DNA of 49,937 bases from Schlegelella_A sp035995885 (GTDB lineage: Bacteria; Pseudomonadota; Gammaproteobacteria; Burkholderiales; Burkholderiaceae_C). The number at the start of each line of letters is the position of its first letter. The first letter of the stretch is position 1. Of this stretch, positions 16,454 through 26,354 are shown piece by piece. A program made the translations under genes and the position numbers. Under the pieces are notes generated by a model. That model saw only the letters and a list, made by a program, of their open reading frames with translations. It did not search any database and had not been told where the DNA came from. The stretch is taken from NCBI GenBank assembly GCA_035995885.1, contig DASYKC010000028.1:1-49937 (forward strand), in the 5' to 3' direction.

Positions 16454-19400
16454 ATGGCCGCGCCCGACCTGCTGCGGCTGGTGCCCGATGCGCCTGCCGA
16501 GGTCGGCGAGATCCTCGACACGGCGCGCGGCCCGCTCGAAAGGCCGAACCGGTCCGAGATCTTCGGTCCGGAGCGGTTCGCACAGCACGGCAGAAGCCTC
16601 GCCGAAACGCATGCCGCGGGATTCGCGCGCCGGCGCTCGAGCGCCTTTTTCCCGCGCCTGCGCGAGAACATCCGCATGCTGCGCGAGGCGCAGCGCTACA
16701 TCGCCCGCCACGCGACGGCGGGCTACGAGGTCAGCCCCGCGGCCGAATGGCTGCTCGACAACTTCCACCTGATCGAGGCGCAGGCGCGCGAGATCAAGGA
16801 CGGCCTGCCGCGCCGCTACTTCCGCGACCTGCCGGTCCTGAAGGACGAGCCGCTCGTCGGCCTGCCGCGCATCTACGGCGTCGCCTGGGCCTTCGTCGCC
16901 CACACCGACAGCGCCTTCGACGACGACCTGCTGATCCATTTCCTGCGCGCCTACGAAGAGATCCGCGAGCTCACCCTCGGCGAGCTGTGGGCGCTGCCGA
17001 CGACGCTGCGCGTCGTCCTGATCGAGAACCTGCGCCGACTCGCCGAGCGCGCCGGCGCCAACAAGGCGGCGCGCGCGATCGCCAATCTCTGCTGCGACCG
17101 GATCGAGACCTACAGCCCGGAGCAGCTCGACGCGATCCTCGAGCTCCTCAACCGGCGCGCCGTCGGCGAATCGTTCCTGGCGCAGATGGCGCAGCAGCTC
17201 GAGGATCACCGCACGCCGGCCAACGCGCGCTTCTTCGAATGGCTCGACCGGGTCGCGCCGCACCTCGCCGAAATCCAGACGCGGCTGCCCGCGGCGCAAG
17301 CCGCCGACAACCTGAGCGTCAGCAACGCGATCACCTCGCTGCGCTCGATCGGCGATGCCGACTGGCCCGACATCGTCGCCTCGACCAGCGTGCTGACGCG
17401 GCTGATGCTGACCTCGCCGGCGTTCGCCGCCGAGCGCGACGACACGCGCGACCAGACGCTGCACGCGATCGAGTTGCTGGCAAGGAAGAGCGGACACAGC
17501 GAGCGCGAGGTCGCGACGACGCTGCTCGAGCTCATGCACGGCGCCGAGTCGTCGCCCGAGAGCGGCGACGTCGACGCCCGCACCGTCGCCAACTACTGGC
17601 TGCGCGGCGCCGGCCGCGGCGAGCTGCGACGCGCGCTCGGCCTCGCCGACGACCGCTCGCTCGCCTGGCAGCGGCGCGTGCAGCGCGCGGCGTTGCCGGC
17701 CTACCTGACGGCGATCGGCGCCGCCACCGCGGCCCTCGTCACCTGGATGCTCTGGCGCCACAGCCCCGTCTTCGGACCCGGCCACGCGACCCCGTGGCTC
17801 GCCGCGCTGGCGGCGCTGCTGATGATCTTTCCGGCGTCGGAGGCGGTGGTCGCGATCGTCAACCGACTGATCAGCGAATCGACGCGGCCGGAGCGGCTGC
17901 CGCGCCTCGGCCTGACCGGCGGCATCCCGCCCGAGCACCGGACGATGGTCGCGATCCCGGCGATGCTGACGTCACCCGAGAGCGGCCGCGATCTCGCGCA
18001 CGAGCTCGAGCTGCACTACCTCGCCAACCCGGAGCGCTTCGCCCAGTTCGCCCTGGTCACCGACTGGCCCGACGCCGACGGCAGGAGCGCCCCCGGCGAC
18101 GCCGAGCTGCTGAGCGGCGCCGTCGCCGCGGTCGAGGCCCTGAACGCGCTCTATCCGGCCGCCGAGGGCGAGCCGGCGCGCTTCGTCGTCCTCCACCGCG
18201 AGCGGCGCCTCTCGCCGTCGGAAGAGCGCTGGATCGGCTGGGAGAGAAAGCGCGGCAAGCTCGAGCAGCTGATCGCCCTGCTCGCCGAGGCCGGGCCGAG
18301 CCCTTTCCTCGATCTCGGCCGCACGTCGACCGTCGCCGCGCAGACGCGCTACGTCGTCACGCTCGACAGCGACACGCGGCTGCCGCCGGGTCGCCTGCGC
18401 GAGCTGGTCGGCGTCGCCGCCCATCCGCACAACCGGCCGCAGCTGTCGGCCGACGGCAAGCGCGTCGAGCGCGGCTACGGGATCCTGCAGCCGCACGTCG
18501 CGACGCCCTTGCCCGAGCCGGACAAGGTCACGCTCTATCACTGGCTGTTCGCCGGCCAGCCCGGCATCGATCCGTACAGCGCGGCGAGCTCCGAGGTCTA
18601 CCAGGACGTCTTCGGCGAAGGCACCTATGCCGGCAAGGGCCTGCTCCACGTCCAGGCGGTGCACGCCGTCCTCGGCGGCCGCCTGCCCGAGAACCGGATC
18701 CTCAGCCACGACCTGCTCGAAGGCTCGGTCGCGCGTTGCGCCGCGGTCACCGACATCACGGTGATCGAGGATGCGCCATTCCACGCCGACGTCGCCGCCT
18801 CGCGCGTGCACCGCTGGACGCGCGGCGACTGGCAGCTGCTGCCCTTTCTCTGGCATGCCAGGCGCTGGCGTCTGCGCGCGATCAATCGCTGGAAGATGGT
18901 CGACAACCTGCGGCGCTCGCTGGTCGCACCGGCGTCGCTCGCGCTGCTCGCGTTCGCCCTCGCCAGCGGCGGCGTCTCGCCGTGGTCGTCGTTCCTGCTC
19001 GTCGCCTTCGCCTTCTCGGGTGGCCCGCTCATGGGCGCGCTCGCCGGCCTCGCGCCGAGCCGCGACGACATCGCCCGCCTCCACTTCTATCGCCAGGCGC
19101 TCGCCGACCTCGTCCGCGCGCTGGCGAGCGCCGCGTGGCTGCTCGCGCAGCTCCTCCAGCTCGCGCTGATGTCGGCCGATGCGATCGTGCGCGCGCTCTA
19201 CCGCCAGTTCATCAGCCATCGCGACCTGCTCGAGTGGCGGACGGCGGCAGCCGCCGAGGCCGAAGCGACGACCGACCTCGCGGCCCTCGTCCGCAAGCAC
19301 TGGGGCGCGCCCGTCGCAGCGGCCGTGCTGTGGCTGGCGCTGATGGTCGCCGGCACCTCGTCTCCGGCGACGACGACGCTGCTGTGTCTGGTCTGGGCGT

Positions 19401-22400
19401 TCTCGCCGGTGTGGACGTGGTGGGTGAGCCAGCCGCGCCGGGGCGAGCGCGGCGGCGCGCTCTCGGCCGACGATCGCGCCCTGCTGCACGACGTCGGCCG
19501 CGACACCTGGCGCCTGTTCGAGCGCATCGTCGGCGCCGACGACCACCACCTGCCGCCCGACAACCTGCAGGTCGTGCCGAGCGACATGGTCGCGCACCGC
19601 ACCTCGCCGACCAACATCGGCCTCTATCTCCTGACGACGGCGTGCGCGCAGCGCTTCGGCTGGATCGGCACGGTCGAGACCGTCGAGCGGATCGAGGCGA
19701 CGCTCGCGACCCTGGCGGCGCTGCCGCGCCATCGCGGCCACTTCCTCAACTGGTACGACACCCGCTCGGCCGAGGCGCTGACGCCGATGTACGTCTCGAC
19801 CGTCGACAGCGGCAACCTCTGCACCCATTTGCTCGCGCTCGGGCAGGCGTGCCTGACGCTGAGCAGCGCCCCGCTGGCAACGAGCTCGCTGCGGCGCGCC
19901 CTCGCCGCCTCGACGACGCGGATCCTCCTGCTGCGCGCCGCCAACAGCGAGACGGTTGGCGGCGACGCCGTCGCCGACGTGCTCGGCAGCACCGATCCGC
20001 TGGCGCGGATCCGGACCGAGCCGGCGCGCTTCGACGCGCTGCTCGGCGCCGCCGCGGCCGAGCTCGCGGCGAGCGCACCGGCGAGCGTCGACGAGTCGAT
20101 GCCGAGTCCGGCCGTGCGCCTCGTCTGGGCGATCGAAGACCACCTCTCGACCTTGCGCTCGGCCGTGCGCGACGCGACGAGCGGCGGCGACGAAGCGGCG
20201 CTCGCGGCGCGGCTTTGCGCCATCGCCGCGAGCTGCCGCGCGCTCGCCGTCGAGCCCGACTTCAGCTTCCTCTTCCACCGCAAGCGCCGGCTCTTCCACA
20301 TCGGCTTTCGCGTCGCCGAGCACCAGCTCGACGGCGGCTTCTACGACCTGCTCGCGTCGGAGGCGCGCGCGACCAGCCTCTGGGCGATCGCCAAGGGCGA
20401 CGTGCCGGCGGCCCACTGGGCCGCGCTCGGCCGGCCCTTCTACGCGGTCGGCGAGCTCGCCGGCCTGCGCTCGTGGTCGGGATCGATGTTCGAGTACCTG
20501 ATGCCGACGCTGGTCCTCGACGAGCCGTACGGCAGCGTCCTGCACAGCGCCGCGCACGCGGCCGTGCTCGAGCACATCGCCTTCGCGCGCGAGCACCACG
20601 TGCCCTGGGGCATCTCCGAATCGGCGTACGCGGCGAGCGACCACACGCTCGCCTACCAGTACGCGCCGCAGGGCGTGCCGCGCCTGGCGCTGCGCCGCAC
20701 GCCGAACGACGAGCTCGTGGTCGCGCCGTACGCGACGGCGCTCGCCGCCCAGGTCTCGCCGCACCGCGCCGCCACCAACCTGCGCCGCCTCGAGCAGGCA
20801 CGCGCGAGCGGCCGCTACGGCTTCATCGAGGCGCTCGACTACTCGCCGGCGCGCCAGGCGGGCGCCGAAGGCGTCGCCCGGGTCAGCACGTTCATGGCGC
20901 ACCACCAGGGAATGAGCATCGTCGCCATCGCCAACGTCCTGCTCGACGGCGTGGCGCGGCACTGGGGCATGGCCGACGCGCGCATCGAGGCGGTCGCGTC
21001 GCTCCTGCACGAGCGCGCGCCGCGCGAGGTGCCGCCGCTGCGCGAGCCGCCGACGAGCGTGCTGTCGAGCCTGCAGCTGAAGCGCGCGCCGGGCATGTTC
21101 CGCGAGGTCACGCCGGGGATGTCGGCGATCGAGCCGACCCACCTGCTCTCGAACGGCCGCTACGCCGTCGCCGTGCGCGCGAACGGCGCGGGCGTGAGCC
21201 GGCGCGGCGCGTTCGCGATCACGCGCTCGCGCGACGACGCGCTGCGCGACGCGCACGGCTGGTTCTTCCACGTCCGCTGGGACCGCCAGCCGCGGCCGGT
21301 CTCGCTCACCCAGCACCCGGCGCCCGACCCGGCCGCGCACTACCACTGCAGCCTGCACGCCGACCGGATCGCCTTCGACGCGACCTGGCCCGAGCTGGAA
21401 GCGACGACGACGGTCTGGGTCAGCCCGGAAGACGACATCGAGTTCCGCCGCGTCGTCCTCCACAACTGCGGCGAGCGGACCCTCGACCTCGAGCTGCTGT
21501 CGTCGTTCGAGGTCACGCTCGCCGATCCGCGCGCCGACGAATCGCACCCGGCCTTCTCGAACCTGTTCCTGAGCGCCGAGTGGCAGGCGCGGCACCAGGC
21601 GATCGTGTTCGCGCGGAAGCCTCGCCTGGCAACCGACAAGGCGCTCGTCGCCGCCAACTTCATCGCCGCGGCCGAGCCGTCGAGCGCCGGCGTGCGGATC
21701 CAGGTCGACCGGCAGCGCTGGCTCGGCCGCAACCGCGACGCCAGCCATCCGCTGGCCGCCTTCGACGATCCGCCGGCCGGCGTCGAAGGCAGCGACGGCG
21801 CGACCCTCGACACCGGCCTGGATCCGGTCGCCGCGTTCGCGGTGCGGATGCAGATCGTCCCCAACGCGAAGGTTCGCCTCACCTTCTGCACCGCCGCCGC
21901 CGAGGACCCGGCGACGCTGCGCGCCGTCATCGACAAGTACCGCCAGCTCGGCAACATCGAGCGCGCCTCGCTGATGTCGGCGACGCTGACCGGCATCCGT
22001 CTGCGCGAGATGCGGATCAATGCCGAGAACTTCGCCGCGATCCAGACTCTGTCGACGGCGCTCTCGCTGACGCTGACGCGAACCCACCTGCGCCCGTCCG
22101 AAGCCGGCGACGTCTGCGACCGGCGCCTGCTCTGGCGCTTCGGCATTTCCGGCGACCGGCCGATCGTCCTCGTCTCGGCCGGCGTCGCCCAGGGCCTCGG
22201 CCTGCTGCGCTCGCTCGCCCAGGCGCTGCGCCTCTGGTCGTGGGGCGGCGTCGGCTGCGATCTGGTCGTCGTCAACCACGAGCCGGCGTCGTACCTGATG
22301 CCGCTCAGTCGCAGCATCGCCTCGCTCAAGGAAGCGCACGCGGCGGCGATCGCGGCGCAGCCCGGCAGCGCCGAGACGGGATTTCATCTGCTCCAGGCGA

Positions 22401-25093
22401 GCGACCTGCAGGCCGACGAGAACGCGACCTTGCGTGCGCTCGCGCGCGTGCGCCTCAACGCCGACGGCCGGCCGCTCGCCCATCACGTGCAGGAGCTCGC
22501 CGAGCTGCACGAGCGGTCGTTCCAGGAACGCCAGGGCACGTCGGTCGTCGCCCTCGCCGGCGAGATGGGTGCGGGCGCCAGCGAGACGAGCTGGCCGGGC
22601 GGCGATTTCGCTCCTGCCGGCGGCGAGTTCCGCTTCGACGTCAGCGCGCTGTCGCGACCGGCGCGGCCGTGGGTGAACATCCTCGCCAACCCGTCCTTCG
22701 GCACGCAGATCAGCGAGGCGGGCGGCGGCTACACCTGGGCCGCGAACAGCCGCCTCAACATGCTGACGCCGTGGTCGAACGACGCCGTCGCCGATCCCGC
22801 CGGCGAATGGCTCGTCCTGCAGGACATGAGGACGCTCCAGGCCTGGAGCGCGACACCGTCGGCGGCGGGCGACGCCGAGTCGGAATACCGCATCGCCCAC
22901 GGCCAGGGCTACACCGTCGTCAGCCACCGGCGCGGCACGCTCGACACCAGCGTCACCTGGTGCGTCGACAGCGAGACCGCGGTCAAGCAGGTGCGCGTGC
23001 GACTCGTCAACCGCGGCCACCGGACGATGCAGCTGCGCCTGATCGGCGTCGCCGAGTGGATCCTGGGCGCGCAGCGCAGCGATCGCGCCAGCACCCACAC
23101 CCACTTCGCGCGCGTTCGCGCCGCGCCGGGTCACGATGACCTCGCCGAAGCCGGCGACGAGCCGGTCGAAGGGCGCGCGACGGTGCTTTTCTGCACGCAG
23201 CGCGATCGCTCGGCCGGCTTCGGCGGCGGCACCGCATTCTTCGCCCTCGCCGGCGACAGCGACGACAGCGCCGACTGGACCTGCGACCGGCGCGAGCTGT
23301 TCGACGCGCGCGGCCGCGCCATCGTCGCCGATCACTACGGCCAGGCGAGCGGCTGCGGTTTCGATCCGTGCGCGGCGCTCGCGACCCGCCTCACGGTGCG
23401 CGCCGGCGACTCGATCGACCGCGTCTTCCTGCTCGGCTACGGCGCGAGCGAGCAGGCCGCGCTCGCGCTCGCCGAACAGGCGGCGCTGGTGCCGCCATTG
23501 CAACGGCTGCAGCGCGCGCGCGCGCGCTGGGACGAGCTGCTCGGGACGGCCGTCGTGCGCACGCCCGATCCGCTCTTCGATGCGCTCGTCAATCGCTGGC
23601 TCCTGTACCAGACGATCGGCTGTCGTCTCTGGGCGCGCGCCGGCTTCTATCAGGCCGGCGGCGCCTACGGCTTTCGCGACCAGCTCCAGGACGCGATGGC
23701 GCTGACGTGGGCGGCGCCGGCGCTGCTGCGCCAGCAGATCGTCCTTGCCGCGTCGCGCCAGTTCGCCGCCGGCGATGTCCAGCACTGGTGGCATGCGCCC
23801 ACCGGCGCCGGCGTGCGGACGCATTTTTCCGACGACCTGCTCTGGCTTCCCTACGCCTGCGCCCACTACGTCGCGACCACCGGTGACGCCGGCGTGCTCG
23901 ACGAGCACGTGCCCTTCATCGAAGGCGCCGAGATCCCCGAAGGCGCCGAGGACGCGTACTACACGCCGGCGATCAGCGAAGAGAGCGCGAGCGTCTTCGA
24001 GCACGGCGCGCGCGCGATCGATCGAAGCCTGCGCGTCGGTGCGCACGGCCTGCCGCTGATGGGCAGCGGCGACTGGAACGACGGCATGAATCGCGTCGGC
24101 CACCTCGGCCGCGGCGAATCGGTCTGGCTCGCCTGGTTCCTGTGCGACGTCGTCGCCCGCTACGCGCCGATCGCCGCGCAGCGCGGCGAGCACGAGCGGG
24201 CGGCGCGCTGGCAGGACGCGGCGCGCGGCTGGTGCGAAGCGCTGCAGACCGCGGGCTGGGACGGCGAGTGGTACCGGCGCGCCTACTTCGACGACGGCAC
24301 GCCGCTCGGCTCGAGCAGCAACGCCGAGTGCCGGATCGACCTCATCGCGCAGGCGTGGTCGGTCCTCTCCGGTGCCGGGCCCGAGCCGCTCGCGCGTCGG
24401 GCGATGGCGTCGCTCGACCGCCTCCTCGTCGATCGCGACGCCGGCCTCGTCCGCCTGCTCGACCCGCCGCTCGCGCGCGCCGAGCCGGGCGCGGGCTACA
24501 TCCAGGCCTACCCGCCCGGCGTGCGCGAGAACGGCGGCCAGTATTCGCATGCCGGCGTCTGGGCGGTGATGGCGCAGGCCGCGCTCGGCGACGCCGACGC
24601 GGCCTTTCGCTACTTCACCTACCTCAGCCCCGCGCATCGCTCGCGCCGCCCCGACCGCGCCGAGGCCTACCGCATCGAGCCCTACGTCATGGCCGGCGAC
24701 GTCTACGGCGCGCCGCCCTACGTCGGCCGCGGCGGCTGGAGCTGGTACACCGGCTCGGCGGCGTGGATGCACCGCGCGGCGATCGAATCGATGTTCGGCG
24801 TGACGCAGCGCGGCGACGAGCTCGTCCTTCGTCCGTGCCTGCCGAGCGCGTGGACGCAGGCCGAGCTTCGCCTCGTTCGCGGCGGCAAGGCGGTGCGAAT
24901 CGTCTTCATTCGCGCGAGCGCCACAAGTCCGCAGGTTTTGGCAACGGCCGCGTCGGCACGCCTGCTCGCCATCGGCGAGACGGTGCGCTGGTCGGCGCTC
25001 GACGGCGCGGTGCCGCTGCTCGTCGTCCTGCCGGTACCGGCCGACGACGACTCGCGCGGCCCTGCGGTCGTCGAGCTCGCGAAGGCGGACTGA
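16454..25093 (+). CDS. ndvB: Cyclic beta-1,2-glucan synthase (NdvB/ChvB-like)
   Basis: This 2879-residue inner-membrane enzyme makes cyclic beta-1,2-glucan, a periplasmic osmoregulated glucan, from UDP-glucose. The N-terminal helical region (about 1-410) leads to membrane segments near 415-436 and 449-472. A GT84 glycosyltransferase domain follows, with DxD-type LDSDTRLPPG (about 637), ILSHDLLEG (about 750) and HRWTRGDWQLLPF (about 786). More membrane segments lie at about 833-993. A glycoamylase-like domain (about 1030-1500; RLFHIGFRVAEHQLDGGFYD, FMAHHQGMSIVAI) corresponds to the cyclising transglycosylase part. The C-terminal GH94 phosphorylase domain contains the catalytic-site segment GDWNDGMN (about 2539). 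Length matches ChvB/NdvB. It lies in a stress gene cluster with a candidate regulatory site ahead of the operon. Confidence 0.93.
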   Translation: MAAPDLLRLVPDAPAEVGEILDTARGPLERPNRSEIFGPERFAQHGRSLAETHAAGFARRRSSAFFPRLRENIRMLREAQRYIARHATAGYEVSPAAEWLLDNFHLIEAQAREIKDGLPRRYFRDLPVLKDEPLVGLPRIYGVAWAFVAHTDSAFDDDLLIHFLRAYEEIRELTLGELWALPTTLRVVLIENLRRLAERAGANKAARAIANLCCDRIETYSPEQLDAILELLNRRAVGESFLAQMAQQLEDHRTPANARFFEWLDRVAPHLAEIQTRLPAAQAADNLSVSNAITSLRSIGDADWPDIVASTSVLTRLMLTSPAFAAERDDTRDQTLHAIELLARKSGHSEREVATTLLELMHGAESSPESGDVDARTVANYWLRGAGRGELRRALGLADDRSLAWQRRVQRAALPAYLTAIGAATAALVTWMLWRHSPVFGPGHATPWLAALAALLMIFPASEAVVAIVNRLISESTRPERLPRLGLTGGIPPEHRTMVAIPAMLTSPESGRDLAHELELHYLANPERFAQFALVTDWPDADGRSAPGDAELLSGAVAAVEALNALYPAAEGEPARFVVLHRERRLSPSEERWIGWERKRGKLEQLIALLAEAGPSPFLDLGRTSTVAAQTRYVVTLDSDTRLPPGRLRELVGVAAHPHNRPQLSADGKRVERGYGILQPHVATPLPEPDKVTLYHWLFAGQPGIDPYSAASSEVYQDVFGEGTYAGKGLLHVQAVHAVLGGRLPENRILSHDLLEGSVARCAAVTDITVIEDAPFHADVAASRVHRWTRGDWQLLPFLWHARRWRLRAINRWKMVDNLRRSLVAPASLALLAFALASGGVSPWSSFLLVAFAFSGGPLMGALAGLAPSRDDIARLHFYRQALADLVRALASAAWLLAQLLQLALMSADAIVRALYRQFISHRDLLEWRTAAAAEAEATTDLAALVRKHWGAPVAAAVLWLALMVAGTSSPATTTLLCLVWAFSPVWTWWVSQPRRGERGGALSADDRALLHDVGRDTWRLFERIVGADDHHLPPDNLQVVPSDMVAHRTSPTNIGLYLLTTACAQRFGWIGTVETVERIEATLATLAALPRHRGHFLNWYDTRSAEALTPMYVSTVDSGNLCTHLLALGQACLTLSSAPLATSSLRRALAASTTRILLLRAANSETVGGDAVADVLGSTDPLARIRTEPARFDALLGAAAAELAASAPASVDESMPSPAVRLVWAIEDHLSTLRSAVRDATSGGDEAALAARLCAIAASCRALAVEPDFSFLFHRKRRLFHIGFRVAEHQLDGGFYDLLASEARATSLWAIAKGDVPAAHWAALGRPFYAVGELAGLRSWSGSMFEYLMPTLVLDEPYGSVLHSAAHAAVLEHIAFAREHHVPWGISESAYAASDHTLAYQYAPQGVPRLALRRTPNDELVVAPYATALAAQVSPHRAATNLRRLEQARASGRYGFIEALDYSPARQAGAEGVARVSTFMAHHQGMSIVAIANVLLDGVARHWGMADARIEAVASLLHERAPREVPPLREPPTSVLSSLQLKRAPGMFREVTPGMSAIEPTHLLSNGRYAVAVRANGAGVSRRGAFAITRSRDDALRDAHGWFFHVRWDRQPRPVSLTQHPAPDPAAHYHCSLHADRIAFDATWPELEATTTVWVSPEDDIEFRRVVLHNCGERTLDLELLSSFEVTLADPRADESHPAFSNLFLSAEWQARHQAIVFARKPRLATDKALVAANFIAAAEPSSAGVRIQVDRQRWLGRNRDASHPLAAFDDPPAGVEGSDGATLDTGLDPVAAFAVRMQIVPNAKVRLTFCTAAAEDPATLRAVIDKYRQLGNIERASLMSATLTGIRLREMRINAENFAAIQTLSTALSLTLTRTHLRPSEAGDVCDRRLLWRFGISGDRPIVLVSAGVAQGLGLLRSLAQALRLWSWGGVGCDLVVVNHEPASYLMPLSRSIASLKEAHAAAIAAQPGSAETGFHLLQASDLQADENATLRALARVRLNADGRPLAHHVQELAELHERSFQERQGTSVVALAGEMGAGASETSWPGGDFAPAGGEFRFDVSALSRPARPWVNILANPSFGTQISEAGGGYTWAANSRLNMLTPWSNDAVADPAGEWLVLQDMRTLQAWSATPSAAGDAESEYRIAHGQGYTVVSHRRGTLDTSVTWCVDSETAVKQVRVRLVNRGHRTMQLRLIGVAEWILGAQRSDRASTHTHFARVRAAPGHDDLAEAGDEPVEGRATVLFCTQRDRSAGFGGGTAFFALAGDSDDSADWTCDRRELFDARGRAIVADHYGQASGCGFDPCAALATRLTVRAGDSIDRVFLLGYGASEQAALALAEQAALVPPLQRLQRARARWDELLGTAVVRTPDPLFDALVNRWLLYQTIGCRLWARAGFYQAGGAYGFRDQLQDAMALTWAAPALLRQQIVLAASRQFAAGDVQHWWHAPTGAGVRTHFSDDLLWLPYACAHYVATTGDAGVLDEHVPFIEGAEIPEGAEDAYYTPAISEESASVFEHGARAIDRSLRVGAHGLPLMGSGDWNDGMNRVGHLGRGESVWLAWFLCDVVARYAPIAAQRGEHERAARWQDAARGWCEALQTAGWDGEWYRRAYFDDGTPLGSSSNAECRIDLIAQAWSVLSGAGPEPLARRAMASLDRLLVDRDAGLVRLLDPPLARAEPGAGYIQAYPPGVRENGGQYSHAGVWAVMAQAALGDADAAFRYFTYLSPAHRSRRPDRAEAYRIEPYVMAGDVYGAPPYVGRGGWSWYTGSAAWMHRAAIESMFGVTQRGDELVLRPCLPSAWTQAELRLVRGGKAVRIVFIRASATSPQVLATAASARLLAIGETVRWSALDGAVPLLVVLPVPADDDSRGPAVVELAKAD

Positions 25094-25111
25094 CGCCGCC
25101 CGGTGCCCATG

Positions 25112-25140
25112 TCCTACAGGCGTTCACGAGGCGTTCCGAT
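25112..25140 (+). promoter_or_regulatory. TCCTAC-N18-CCGAT candidate activator site
   Basis: TCCTAC (25112-25117) and CCGAT (25136-25140) have an 18-base spacer. A TAGAGT -10-like hexamer begins at 25163, 51 bases from the first T. The site lies 19 bases after the glucan synthase stop and 111 bases before the DUF1328 gene, giving the downstream genes their own promoter. Confidence 0.5.
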
Positions 25141-25222
25141 GCCTGCCGCGAGAGCCGGCCGATAGAGTTCTCCTCATCATCAGGGCATACGGCATTCCTG
25201 CCCCGCCCGAAAGGAGAATTCC

Positions 25223-25402
25223 ATGCTCAAGTGGGCCATCATCTTCGCGGTCATCGCGCTCGTCGCCGGCATGCTCGGCTTCACCGGTGTGGCTGCCGGC
25301 GCTGCCGGCATCGCCAAGATTCTTTTCGTCGTATTCTTGGTGCTCTTCGTCGCCGTGTTGTTGTTTGCACTCCTGGGGGCGAAGGCGATTTCCAGCAAAT
25401 GA
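25223..25402 (+). CDS. DUF1328 (YtjA-like) small membrane protein
   Basis: This 59-residue protein is almost entirely two hydrophobic segments (MLKWAIIFAVIALVAGMLGF and a second from about 31 to 53), with a glycine/alanine turn (TGVAAGAAGIAK) characteristic of DUF1328/YtjA. AAGGAG lies seven bases before the ATG. In E. coli ytjA neighbours osmY, and here a BON-domain (OsmY-like) gene lies two genes downstream. The family has no known activity; its occurrence with stress genes suggests an envelope stress role. It is short enough that automated gene callers may miss it. Confidence 0.9.
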   Translation: MLKWAIIFAVIALVAGMLGFTGVAAGAAGIAKILFVVFLVLFVAVLLFALLGAKAISSK

Positions 25403-25412
25403 TCGGAACGCC

Positions 25413-25979
25413 ATGAGCACCAACAGCATGCAGAGAAGCAGCGGCCCTGCCGCCAGCGGCGAACGGCTCGAGCTCGACATGACCGCCCTCGAGGCCGCCA
25501 AGCGCAGCCTCGAGCAAGGCGCGGTGACGCCGAGCTACGGGCCGTGGCGCGAGGACATCATCAAGCTGCTCAACGACGCGCTCGCGACCGAGATCGTCTG
25601 CACGCTGCGCTACAAGCGCCATCACTTCACCGCCAAGGGCATCGCCTCGCCGAAGATCGCCGAGGAATTCCTGGTTCACGCGAACGAGGAGACGGCGCAC
25701 GGCGACATGATCGCCGAGCGCATCGTCCAGCTCGGTGGCGAGCCCGACTTCGCGCCGACGACGCTGACCTCGCGCAGCCACGCCGACTACGACCAGGCGC
25801 TCGACCTGCAGGCGATGATCCGCGCCAACCTGGTCGCCGAGCGCGTCGCGATCGAGGCCTATCAGCAGATGATCAGGCTGATCGGCGACAAGGACTCGAC
25901 GACGCGTCGCATCCTCGAATCGATCCTCAGCCAGGAGCAGGAGCATGCCGAGGAGCTGAGCGACTGGCTCACGCCATGA
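25413..25979 (+). CDS. Ferritin-like / bacterioferritin-family protein
   Basis: This 188-residue four-helix-bundle protein has spaced di-iron ligand motifs: Glu in NDALATEIVCTLRYKRHH, EExxH in HANEETAHGDMIAERI, Glu in AERVAIEAYQQMI and ExxH in SQEQEHAEEL. This is the bacterioferritin/Dps-like ferritin pattern. It may oxidise and store iron or detoxify peroxide during stress. It starts ten bases after DUF1328 and overlaps the BON gene as ATGA. The N-terminal 35 residues are a flexible extension. No haem-ligand methionine could be assigned with confidence. Confidence 0.85.
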   Translation: MSTNSMQRSSGPAASGERLELDMTALEAAKRSLEQGAVTPSYGPWREDIIKLLNDALATEIVCTLRYKRHHFTAKGIASPKIAEEFLVHANEETAHGDMIAERIVQLGGEPDFAPTTLTSRSHADYDQALDLQAMIRANLVAERVAIEAYQQMIRLIGDKDSTTRRILESILSQEQEHAEELSDWLTP

Positions 25980-26290
25980 GCCGGCGCGACGGCCTCGCTG
26001 CCGTCGCTGCCGCCGCGGTGCTCGCGCTCGGCGCCGGCTGCGCCATGATGCGTGGCCAGGAATCGATCGGCGCCTACGTCGACGATTCCGCCATCACCTC
26101 GTCGGTGAAGTCGCGCATGGTCGAGGACAAGACCGTCGACGCCGAAGCGATCCGGGTCGAGACCTCGAACGGCAACGTCGTGCTCTCGGGCCTCGCCAGG
26201 ACGCCGCTCGAGAAGAACACCGCCGAAAGCATCGCCATGAAGGTCCGGGGCGTGAAGACGGTGCAGAACAACGTCGCGGTCCGGCCCTGA
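25976..26290 (+). CDS. BON-domain lipoprotein (OsmY-like)
   Basis: This 104-residue protein has a lipoprotein signal with lipobox LGAGC (Cys about 22), followed by one BON domain (about 36-104; DSAITSSVKSRMVEDKTVDA, VETSNGNVVLSGLARTP, VRGVKTVQNNVAVRP). BON proteins such as OsmY and DolP bind phospholipid and support envelope integrity under osmotic stress. The start overlaps the ferritin stop (ATGA). Because it is last in the run, it is probably transcribed with DUF1328 and the ferritin gene. Confidence 0.9.
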   Translation: MSRRDGLAAVAAAAVLALGAGCAMMRGQESIGAYVDDSAITSSVKSRMVEDKTVDAEAIRVETSNGNVVLSGLARTPLEKNTAESIAMKVRGVKTVQNNVAVRP

Positions 26291-26354
26291 AGCGGTCGCG
26301 GGAGGCACGCACGCGCCTCGACGCAGACGAGCCCCGGCGAAGCTTCGATGCAGG

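Noticed and set aside
17972..24772. A 2266-codon open frame on the minus strand opposite the glucan synthase
   Set aside because: It is the antisense shadow of a GC-rich gene. Its translation is low complexity (Arg, Asp, Ala, Val rich), with no domain or membrane pattern.
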